Below are positions 1 to 6,422 of a DNA stretch of 14,389 nt, piece by piece. Origin of the DNA: Bacillota bacterium (GTDB taxonomy: Bacteria; Bacillota_A; Clostridia; Lachnospirales; Lachnospiraceae). Every line of letters starts with the position of its first letter. Positions within the stretch are counted from its first letter, which is position 1. The stretch spans positions 1-14,389 of the forward strand of contig JAEZSL010000410.1 in the NCBI GenBank assembly GCA_023443925.1. The letters run 5' to 3'. The notes under the pieces were generated by a model. That model was not told where the DNA came from and did no database searches. It saw only the letters and a list, made by a program, of their open reading frames with translations. The position numbers and the translations under genes were made by a program.

Positions 1-2
1 TG

Positions 3-335
3 GTTCTGAAAGAGATTTATAATCATCAGAAAGAAACTTCCGAGACCGGGATGGCACCTGCATGTATTGCCGACAGACTGCAGTTTGACAGACCAACCAT
101 GACAGGTATCATAGACAGGCTGGAAGCCCAGGAATGGGCAGTCAGGACCGTAAATCCCAGGGATAAACGTTCCTGTCTTATTCTGCTTACGGATAAAGCG
201 CTGGATAAGTTAAAACAGTTTGATGAAATATCAGTGGAAAATGAACAGAGAATTTTAAGGGGGTTTGAAGAAGAGGAGAAGGAAGCACTAAAAAACTATC
301 TGCTGCGTGTCATCGATAATTTTAAAGACGAATAG
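3..335 (+). CDS. MarR-family transcriptional regulator (5' end cut by window edge)
   Basis: The reading frame is open from the first bases and ends at the stop at 333-335, so the N-terminus lies outside the window. About 110 C-terminal residues are present. They read as the second half of a MarR winged-helix domain: a recognition-helix segment (IADRLQFDRPTMTGIIDRLE), a wing with the typical basic Asp-Arg turn (VNPRDKRSCLILLTDKA), then the C-terminal dimerisation helix (EEEEKEALKNYLLRVIDNF). An internal ATG at 51 would give 94 residues but falls in the middle of the domain, so it is not the real start. The gene lies 50 bases upstream of a MATE efflux pump in the same direction. MarR repressors next to multidrug pumps usually repress the pump and release it on ligand binding (as MepR does for MepA). 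That role here is inferred from context; the ligand is unknown. Confidence 0.88.
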   Translation, partial: VLKEIYNHQKETSETGMAPACIADRLQFDRPTMTGIIDRLEAQEWAVRTVNPRDKRSCLILLTDKALDKLKQFDEISVENEQRILRGFEEEEKEALKNYLLRVIDNFKDE

Positions 336-385
336 ATAGCAGATGCAGGCAGGAGAACAACGAATTTTTATAGCAGGAGAGGTCA

Positions 386-1804
386 ATGGACAATTCAAAA
401 CAATTAGGTGAAGAAAAGATTTTAAACCTATTAATCAAATTTTCAATACCGGCTATCGTGGGAATGCTGGTAAATGCACTTTATAATGTTGTAGACAGGA
501 TTTTTATCGGCCAGGGTATAGGAACCCTGGGAATAGCGGGAGTTACAATCGGTTTTCCGATTATGCTGCTTATGATGGCTTTTTCTGTTCTCATTGGTAT
601 CGGTGCCAATTCCCTGGTATCCATTAAGCTTGGACAGAACAAAAAAGATGAGGCAGAGGTTATCTTTGGAAATGCCATCACTCTGTTGGTGCTTACTGCC
701 CTGGTGCTGACCGTAGTGGGATTAATTTTTCTGGATCCCCTGCTCCGGTTTTTAGGTTCCAGCGAGGAGATACTGCCTTATGCCAGAGACTATATGCAGG
801 TTATATTAATTGGCGGTGTATTCCAATCTGTCAGTATGGGTATGAATAATTTCATAAGATCCGAAGGAAACCCCAGGATGGCAATGTATACCATGTTGAT
901 CGGGGCAATTCTGAATGCAATTCTGAATCCGGTATTCATCTTTGTTATTCCATTGGGTATGAGAGGGGCGGCTTTAGCTACTATAATCTCCCAGATGGTA
1001 TCAGCCGTATGGGTATTTATGTATTTCCTCCGGGGGAAAAGCCTGTTTAAAATCCGCCGTTCCAATTTAATGTTAAAACTTTCGGTAGTTGCACCGATTC
1101 TGGCTTTGGGAACCGCACCTTTTGCCATGCAGATTGCAGCCAGTGTTCAGAACTTTATTATGAATACCAGTCTGGTTACCTATGGCGGCGATATAGCCAT
1201 ATCCGGGATGGGTATTGTAAATAGTATTATTACTCTTATGATTATGCCTCTCTTTGGTATTAACCAGGGTGTACAGCCGATTATCGGTTACAATTATGGT
1301 GCCAGGAAATTTGACCGTGTAAAGGAAGCATATAAGCTAGCAGTCATTTTTGCTACGGGTATCGTAGTAATCGGCTGGGCTGTAACACGGATATTTCCGG
1401 AACAGCTCGTTTATCTGTTTAACAATAAAGACAAAGAACTTATTGCCTTTGGAACCATGGCAACCAGGCGGTTCTTAATGTTTTTACCGGTAGTCGGATT
1501 CCAGATTATATCCTCTAATTATTTTCAGGCCATCGGAAAACCGACACATTCCGCATTGTTGGGGCTATCAAGACAAGTCCTGATTCTGATTCCGGCGCTG
1601 TTAATCTTACCTAGATTCTTTGGGCTGATCGGTGTGCTTTCAGCCGGTCCCTTAGCCGATGTGATTTCAACGGTTGTAACGGGTATTTTTATCTTTGTGG
1701 AGATGAAAAAACTCAAAGCCAGTACAACGGAAGTGACAGAGCCTGTATTTACCGGGGATGGCTATGAGGAAGATGGCAGGGATGGCTTATTAAATGAAAC
1801 ATAA
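386..1804 (+). CDS. MATE-family multidrug/cation efflux transporter, MepA-like
   Basis: This 472-residue integral membrane protein has the length and pattern of MATE transporters, with two six-helix bundles (roughly residues 12-220 and 230-445). The N-terminal signature is clear: FSIPAIVGMLVNALYNVVDR followed by IFIGQGIGTLGIAGVTIGFP. The second half has the matching GINQGVQPIIGYNYGARK motif near residues 290-310. The family exports cationic drugs and other xenobiotics in exchange for Na+ or H+. The upstream MarR gene and this sequence style point to the MepA branch, but the substrate cannot be read from sequence. The start at 386 is well supported by AGGAGAGG at 375-382. The C-terminal tail of about 30 residues is acidic and hydrophilic. 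The gene probably shares a transcript with the MarR gene, with only 50 bases between them and no terminator visible there. Confidence 0.93.
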   Translation: MDNSKQLGEEKILNLLIKFSIPAIVGMLVNALYNVVDRIFIGQGIGTLGIAGVTIGFPIMLLMMAFSVLIGIGANSLVSIKLGQNKKDEAEVIFGNAITLLVLTALVLTVVGLIFLDPLLRFLGSSEEILPYARDYMQVILIGGVFQSVSMGMNNFIRSEGNPRMAMYTMLIGAILNAILNPVFIFVIPLGMRGAALATIISQMVSAVWVFMYFLRGKSLFKIRRSNLMLKLSVVAPILALGTAPFAMQIAASVQNFIMNTSLVTYGGDIAISGMGIVNSIITLMIMPLFGINQGVQPIIGYNYGARKFDRVKEAYKLAVIFATGIVVIGWAVTRIFPEQLVYLFNNKDKELIAFGTMATRRFLMFLPVVGFQIISSNYFQAIGKPTHSALLGLSRQVLILIPALLILPRFFGLIGVLSAGPLADVISTVVTGIFIFVEMKKLKASTTEVTEPVFTGDGYEEDGRDGLLNET

Positions 1805-1818
1805 ATAATAAATCGTAT

Positions 1819-1867
1819 AGGATTTGAAGGTCAAAAGATCCTTCTTAACCTTCAGATCTTGAATCCT
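1819..1867 (+). terminator. Imperfect hairpin after the MATE gene, possible terminator
   Basis: AGGATT (1819-1824) pairs with AATCCT (1862-1867), and inside it GAAGGT (1826-1831) pairs with ACCTTC (1848-1853). A competing pairing of AAGATC with GATCTT is possible within the same segment. There is no clean T-run after it, only mixed sequence, so this is a weak intrinsic terminator or another folded 3' end. It lies 15 bases after the MATE stop codon. Confidence 0.4.
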
Positions 1868-1881
1868 GTCATTTAATTCAT

Positions 1882-2040
1882 ATAAAGCAAAATGGATCTA
1901 TGATAAGCGAAATTTACTCGTTGGTGATAAAGCAAAATGCATCTATGATAAGCGAAATTTTCTCGTTGATGATAAAGTAGAATTCTCCTATGATAAAGCA
2001 AGATTCCTCATGATGATACAACAAATTTTTTCATTACTTG
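1882..2040. repeat. Array of seven degenerate 21-25 bp direct repeats
   Basis: Head-to-tail units begin at 1882, 1903, 1927, 1948, 1972, 1993 and 2016, each starting with ATAAAGC, ATAAGCG or a variant and ending in a TGATG/TATG-like junction. Units alternate between an ATAAAGCAAAATG form and an ATAAGCGAAATTT form, giving a 45-bp super-unit. The super-units at 1882-1926 and 1927-1971 differ at only three positions. Later units are more diverged, and the last runs into the TTGACA of the downstream promoter. There are no unique spacers, so it is not CRISPR. The function is unknown: a binding-site array for a regulator of the downstream promoter, or a neutral intergenic repeat. Confidence 0.8.
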
Positions 2041-2066
2041 ACAAATTAACTTATATATGACATACT
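2038..2066 (+). promoter_or_regulatory. Promoter of the riboswitch-ATPase transcript
   Basis: A perfect -35 TTGACA lies at 2038-2043. After a 17-bp spacer, a -10-like CATACT lies at 2061-2066, preceded by TGA at 2058-2060, which fits an extended -10. Transcription would start near 2073, about 10 bases before the riboswitch P1 strand. An alternative -10, TACTAT at 2063-2068, would give a 19-bp spacer. Confidence 0.6.
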
Positions 2067-2082
2067 ATATGGACAAATTAAA

Positions 2083-2170
2083 TACTCGTGAGGGAGTAGT
2101 TTGCGTAGAATAATACGTGTCAAGTCAACATACTGACCAATCCTGGTCTGGCTTGTACTTAATAAACGAG
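2083..2170 (+). promoter_or_regulatory. yybP-ykoY (Mn2+-sensing) riboswitch aptamer
   Basis: The hallmark GGGAGTAG lies at 2092-2099. Helix P1 is CTCGT (2085-2089) with ACGAG (2166-2170). Hairpin P2 is GCGTA (2103-2107) with TACGT (2114-2118). Helix P3a is CAAGTC (2121-2126) with GGCTTG (2150-2155), and P3b is GACCA (2135-2139) with TGGTC (2144-2148). The asymmetric loop between P3a and P3b is eight bases on the 5' side (2127-2134, with the internal CA) and one on the 3' side, matching my memory of the Lactococcus aptamer (CAAAGUC, eight-base loop, GUGAG...CUCAC, GGCUUUG). This family binds Mn2+ and usually turns genes on. The 3' side after P3 is short and I cannot identify a P4 arm, which lowers confidence somewhat. 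The P1 3' strand is also the first part of the terminator stem, as expected of a transcriptional ON switch. Mn2+ sensing is inferred from the family. Confidence 0.75.
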
Positions 2171-2214
2171 ACTCATGTATAGCACATACTGCTATACTGA
2201 GTCTCGTTTTTTTT
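2164..2214 (+). terminator. Riboswitch-controlled intrinsic terminator
   Basis: The 5' arm ACGAGACTCA plus GTATAGCA (2166-2175 and 2177-2184, one bulged T at 2176) pairs with TGCTATAC plus TGAGTCTCGT-type sequence (2190-2207) around the loop at 2185-2189. A run of eight T (2207-2214) follows. The stem has about 18-20 base pairs. Its first five bases, ACGAG, are the 3' strand of aptamer helix P1, so the folded aptamer and the terminator base exclude each other. Ligand-bound aptamer should therefore favour read-through into the ATPase gene. Confidence 0.8.
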
Positions 2215-2215
2215 A

Positions 2216-2253
2216 CTCGTGTATAGCAATGCTATACACGAGCTTTTATTTTG
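2216..2253 (+). terminator. Second hairpin with T-rich tail, same arm motif as the first
   Basis: A perfect 12-bp stem is formed by CTCGTGTATAGC (2216-2227) and GCTATACACGAG (2231-2242) around an AAT loop, followed by CTTTTATTTTG. It reuses the TATAGC core of the preceding terminator. Its 5' arm repeats the CTCGTG of aptamer P1 (2085-2090). It may be a second terminator or an additional pairing partner in the switch. It lies about 30 bases before the ribosome binding site. Confidence 0.6.
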
Positions 2254-2285
2254 TAAAAATGTTTTATGTATGGAGGAAAGTAAGA

Positions 2286-4943
2286 ATGCAAGAATTTCTT
2301 GAGAAGAAGCAAGAACTGGTAAAACGGTTAGGTACGGATGAAGCAACCGGATTATCAACAAATCAGGCTGAAAAAAACAGAAATAAGTTTGGCACAAATG
2401 TTTTGACCAGAGAGAAGCCTGAATCGCTGCTTAAGCGTATTATAGGGGCAGCCAGTGAACCCATGATTATAATGCTTATAATGGCTGGGGTCATCGCATT
2501 GGTTGTTAACATCATTCGTGCATCCACTGGTTCCGAAGCAGACTTTTTGGAATGTGTCGGTATTTTCGCTGCTATTTCTCTCTCCGTTTTAATTACGGTT
2601 GTAATGGAGGGAAAAAGTGCCAAGGCCTTTGAAGCACTGTCCAAAATCAGTGATGATACTACGGTTAAAGTGCTGCGTAATGGTGATACCTTCATGTTAA
2701 CCCAGGGAGAGCTTGTTGTAGGGGATATTGTTTTACTCTCCAGCGGGGACAAGATCCCGGCAGATGGAAGACTATTGCATAGTTCCGGCTTAACAGCGGA
2801 TGAATCGGCCTTAACGGGTGAGAGTGTTCCTGCTAAGAAAGAAGCGGAATATATTATTACAGATGAAAAAACACCCCTAGCCGAGCGTACCAATATGCTG
2901 TACTCAGGCAATTATATAACAAGCGGATATGGTAAAATGGTAATCACTGCGGTTGGTGACAGTACGGAATTTGGTAAAATTGCAAAAGAACTTACGACAA
3001 CAGAACGCACCAGTACGCCCTTGCAGGAAAAGCTTGCCCGTTTAGGTAAGAGCATTACCATACTTGGCGTGATTGCCGCTGCCATTGTTTTTATTTCTGA
3101 ATTGATCTCATTTGCTGTAACAGACGGGCTTCATCTGGAAGAAGTACTGGAAGCTTTTGTTACAAGTATTGTTCTGATTGTTGCCGCCGTACCGGAGGGA
3201 TTGCCTACAATTGTAGCAGTGTCGCTGTCTATTAATATTATTAAGCTTTCCAAACAAAATGCATTAGTAAAGAAGATGATTGCTTCTGAAACGGTAGGAT
3301 GTATTAACGTTATCTGTTCCGATAAAACGGGAACGCTGACGGAAAATAAAATGACGGTCGCTGCTTTTTACGACGGGAAATGGCATGAGCGGGCAGATGA
3401 ATTATCTTCGGATTGGCTTATTCACAATGTCTGTCTTAATACCACTGCAGATATTTCCAATGACGGCACCTTTATTGGTAATCCTACGGAATGTGCTATG
3501 CTAAATTTTTATGAAAACTCAACAATACGAAAAAAGAGCGGAAAATCCTATAAGGATGAACGTACCGACCATGATGTATTGCATGCATTTCCCTTTTCCT
3601 CCGAGCTTAAGCATATGACCACCATCAGCAAGGTGGATGGGAAAATTATTTCTTATGTTAAGGGTAGTCCGGAATGTGTATTTGCTATGTGTTCTTTATC
3701 AGCCGGTGAAAAAAAGCAAATTGAACAATATATTACTAAGTCACAGGAAAAAGCCATGCGTGTGATTGCTTTTGCACATAAAGAGCTCGACCGTATGCGT
3801 GATTATGAGGACGAGCAGCACCATACTATTATGGAAACAAATATGGTATTTGACGGATTTGTTGCAATTTCTGATCCTCTGCGCGCTGACGTATATGAAG
3901 CAGTTAAAAACTGCCGTATTGCGGGTATTGATCTGAAAATACTTACCGGAGACAATATAATTACCGCTATGGCCATTGCCAATGAACTTCAGATTTTAAA
4001 AGGAGATCGAATCGCTGTTGAAGCAAAAGAAATTGCTGAACTAAACGATGACGAACTTTTAAAAATGCTGCCTAAAATCAGCGTAATCGCCCGAAGCACC
4101 CCCACCATTAAAATGAGAGTAGTAAAACTACTTAAGAAACAAGGAAATGTAGTAGCGGTAACGGGTGATGGAATCAACGATGCTCCGGCCTTAAAAAATG
4201 CGGATGTTGGTATTGCCATGGGCATATCCGGAACAGAAGTTTCCAAGGAGGCAAGTGATATCGTTCTTCTTGACGATTCCTTTTCTACCATTGTCAAGGC
4301 AATTGCCTGGGGACGCGGTATTTATGAAAACTTTAAACGGTTTATTCAGTTTCAGTTGACGGTTAACGTCTCGTCCGTTGTTGTCGTATTTACATCCATC
4401 CTATTGGGATTAAAAGCTCCGTTTACTGCCTTGCAGCTCTTATGGATTAATATTATTATGGACGGCCCTCCGGCGCTGACTTTAGGATTAGAACCAATTT
4501 ATGATGATCTAATGAGCCGTAAACCTACAAAGCGAAGCGATAACATTCTTTCCCGTACAATGTTTATCAGAATCGGTTTGACGGGTCTTTATATCTCCGT
4601 TATCTTCCTATGTCAATATGTGTTTAACTTTTTAGGTGCGGCAGAAGCGGAAACGACCACGGTGTTATTTACTTTATTTGCATTATTCCAGCTGTTTAAT
4701 GCTTTTAACTGCCGGGAACTCTATACCACCAGTATATTTAAGCATTTGCTGCAAAATAAGATTATGTTAGTTGTTATATCTGTTACTTTTATCCTCCAAA
4801 TTTTAATTATCCAATTTGCCGGAGCGTTTTTTGGAACGGTTCCGCTTAGGACTGATATGTGGATAAAGCTGCTGGGATTAAGTTTTAGTGTGATAATTGT
4901 CTCTGAACTAGTAAAGCTGGTTCTGAGAAAAAAACATTCCTAA
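2286..4943 (+). CDS. P-type Ca2+/Mn2+-transporting ATPase (P2A, SPCA/Pmr1-like)
   Basis: This 885-residue ATP-driven membrane pump has every P-type motif: TGES (177-180, actuator domain), PEGLP in M4 (303-307), DKTGT with phosphorylated Asp346, KGSPE (459-463, nucleotide binding), and TGDGINDAP (626-634, hinge). M6 reads WINIIMDGPPALTLGLEP with ion-binding Asn722 and Asp726. The MDGPPA form is typical of the Golgi Ca2+/Mn2+ pumps SPCA/Pmr1, which have a Gln where this protein has Leu. The start at 2286 is chosen because GGAGG (2272-2276) precedes it at good spacing. Upstream in-frame ATGs at 2175 and 2259 lie inside the terminator region or lack a ribosome binding site. Ten membrane segments are expected: four before the large cytosolic loop and six after. 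The upstream yybP-ykoY riboswitch suggests Mn2+ as the physiological substrate and induction under Mn excess. That is inference, and Ca2+ transport remains possible. Confidence 0.93.
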   Translation: MQEFLEKKQELVKRLGTDEATGLSTNQAEKNRNKFGTNVLTREKPESLLKRIIGAASEPMIIMLIMAGVIALVVNIIRASTGSEADFLECVGIFAAISLSVLITVVMEGKSAKAFEALSKISDDTTVKVLRNGDTFMLTQGELVVGDIVLLSSGDKIPADGRLLHSSGLTADESALTGESVPAKKEAEYIITDEKTPLAERTNMLYSGNYITSGYGKMVITAVGDSTEFGKIAKELTTTERTSTPLQEKLARLGKSITILGVIAAAIVFISELISFAVTDGLHLEEVLEAFVTSIVLIVAAVPEGLPTIVAVSLSINIIKLSKQNALVKKMIASETVGCINVICSDKTGTLTENKMTVAAFYDGKWHERADELSSDWLIHNVCLNTTADISNDGTFIGNPTECAMLNFYENSTIRKKSGKSYKDERTDHDVLHAFPFSSELKHMTTISKVDGKIISYVKGSPECVFAMCSLSAGEKKQIEQYITKSQEKAMRVIAFAHKELDRMRDYEDEQHHTIMETNMVFDGFVAISDPLRADVYEAVKNCRIAGIDLKILTGDNIITAMAIANELQILKGDRIAVEAKEIAELNDDELLKMLPKISVIARSTPTIKMRVVKLLKKQGNVVAVTGDGINDAPALKNADVGIAMGISGTEVSKEASDIVLLDDSFSTIVKAIAWGRGIYENFKRFIQFQLTVNVSSVVVVFTSILLGLKAPFTALQLLWINIIMDGPPALTLGLEPIYDDLMSRKPTKRSDNILSRTMFIRIGLTGLYISVIFLCQYVFNFLGAAEAETTTVLFTLFALFQLFNAFNCRELYTTSIFKHLLQNKIMLVVISVTFILQILIIQFAGAFFGTVPLRTDMWIKLLGLSFSVIIVSELVKLVLRKKHS

Positions 4944-4965
4944 GTAACTTACTTGACTTATAAAT

Positions 4966-6405
4966 TCAACCCTTCCCTGAATGGGAGGGGTAATTTGTAA
5001 GTTTACGATTCGTTTTATACTGATATTCCTTGCGGTAATCGCTGGGTATCCTGCCGGTTTCCTTTTTAAATATACGGCTGAAGTATTTCTCATCCTCGTA
5101 ACCGGTATGCCAGGCAATCCAACGGATGGATTTATTACTTAATGCTAGAAATTCCTTGGCTTTGTTGATACGGACAAGGCGAAGATAGTTACCAAAGGAC
5201 TCACCTACAATATCCCGGAAACACTGGTTGAAATAACTTCTGCTCATATGTATGCGGCCGGCTACGTCGGAAGAGATAAGCTGGGTCATATATTCCGTAT
5301 CCGCCAGTTTTTTTGCTTTCATAATACTTTCTGTTATTTCTTCCGAAAAAGCCAGGGACTGGATTGCAAAATCAGTATTCTGATATAAGGACTCCAGCCA
5401 TTGCTCGATTTCCAGCCAGCTTCTGAAGGCATCCGGCATAGTTAGGGTTTTACCCAAAACAGATCCGTAACAACGATTCCAGGCATTTTCAAGAGCGGCC
5501 ATCAGATGATAGATTTTAGCAGCCGTAAGTTTACTTCTTCTAAGATCAATTTTAATTTTGTCAAATAGTTCAGCCTGGTTAATCCAGTTAAAGGAAAGCC
5601 ATCTTTCTTTCAGGTACTGAAAATCCTCTTCTTTCGTAATATATGTATCTTCCTGTAACTCGGAAATATCCTTTTCATGGATTTGGTGTACAGGATTATA
5701 GTCATAAAAAAACTGACTCTTCTTATACTTATAGAGCAGGGAACGAAGTTCTGATAGACTCCTGTTATTAACTCCATTGATTTTTAACAGCATACAGTCG
5801 TCAAAGCAATCCGGGAAAAGATAGGTTTCTGACTCCCGGTTCCAGATAAAGATACCGGCTCCGATTTCAAAGGGTTTATTTGGTCCGGATAAGTTGTTGA
5901 GGATAAAAAAATCCTTAGCCCCATCGGAAACATTATGTATATCCTCAATTGACAGGAGTGCATATAGGGTATTGCCAATAATTGGCCTCTCCTCACTGTT
6001 CCCATTGGAATGGTCTAAAACCTTTCTTTTTTGCAGACGGTTATGGATACGTTCCAGAATGGTATTAAAGTTTTCTTTATCAATCTGGATTTTTGCAATA
6101 TAATCAATGGCACCCAGGCGCAGCGCCTGTTGGATATAATCAAAATCGGCAAATACGGTCAAAACCACAAAACTCAGGTGGGGATACAGACTTCCGGCGG
6201 TTTTTATGAAATCCAGCCCGGACATAACCGGCATCTCAATATCGGTTAAAACCAGATCTGCTTCCTGCTCCTGTAAAAATTCAAGAGCAGTCTGTCCGTT
6301 ACCTGCTTCACCAACTACCGTCATATCGTATTCACTCCAGGGCATGGAGGCAATCAAGCCTTTTCTTATTAATTTATCATCTTCTACAATCAGAACTCTA
6401 ATCAA
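4966..6405 (-). CDS. Two-component response regulator, YesN-type (REC + AraC-type HTH)
   Basis: This 479-residue cytoplasmic regulator starts with a receiver domain (about 1-115): acidic Asp9/Asp10, phosphoacceptor Asp55 in LTDIEMP, Thr83 and Lys105. The Pro that usually follows the conserved Lys is absent (IAKIQID). A long middle region (about 120-370) has no motif I recognise. The C-terminus (about 375-470) has two AraC-type helix-turn-helix motifs, SRSYFNQCFRDIVGESFGNY and later IRWIAWHTGYEDEKYFSRIF. The start codon is TTG at 6405, supported by AAGG seven bases upstream and by the natural MIRVLIVEDD beginning. It follows the kinase gene by 17 bases, so the two form one operon. YesN-type regulators usually activate a nearby sugar uptake operon, here probably the divergent ABC importer. 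That target is inferred from position. Confidence 0.92.
   Translation of the reverse strand: MIRVLIVEDDKLIRKGLIASMPWSEYDMTVVGEAGNGQTALEFLQEQEADLVLTDIEMPVMSGLDFIKTAGSLYPHLSFVVLTVFADFDYIQQALRLGAIDYIAKIQIDKENFNTILERIHNRLQKRKVLDHSNGNSEERPIIGNTLYALLSIEDIHNVSDGAKDFFILNNLSGPNKPFEIGAGIFIWNRESETYLFPDCFDDCMLLKINGVNNRSLSELRSLLYKYKKSQFFYDYNPVHQIHEKDISELQEDTYITKEEDFQYLKERWLSFNWINQAELFDKIKIDLRRSKLTAAKIYHLMAALENAWNRCYGSVLGKTLTMPDAFRSWLEIEQWLESLYQNTDFAIQSLAFSEEITESIMKAKKLADTEYMTQLISSDVAGRIHMSRSYFNQCFRDIVGESFGNYLRLVRINKAKEFLALSNKSIRWIAWHTGYEDEKYFSRIFKKETGRIPSDYRKEYQYKTNRKLTNYPSHSGKG
4970..4990. terminator. Short GC-rich hairpin between convergent genes, weak terminator candidate
   Basis: CCCTTCCC (4970-4977) pairs with GGGAGGGG (4983-4990, one G-T pair) around TGAAT, 26 bases after the ATPase stop. 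It overlaps the last codons of the convergent response regulator gene. The flanking T-runs are poor on both strands (TAATTTG on plus, TTGAATTT on minus). It is the only stem in the 22-base gap region that could end either transcript. Confidence 0.35.
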
Positions 6406-6422
6406 CAGAATACCTTCTTTCT

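Noticed and set aside
790..1128. 112-codon open frame on the minus strand within the MATE gene
   Set aside because: It is a shadow of clear membrane-protein coding sequence, with no start signals or family resemblance.
1882..2040. CRISPR array
   Set aside because: Units are contiguous and degenerate with no unique spacers, and no cas genes are near.
2175..2285. Upstream in-frame extension of the ATPase gene (ATG at 2175, also 2259)
   Set aside because: It runs through the two terminator hairpins, has no ribosome binding site, and adds residues foreign to the family. The ATG at 2286 follows GGAGG at proper spacing.
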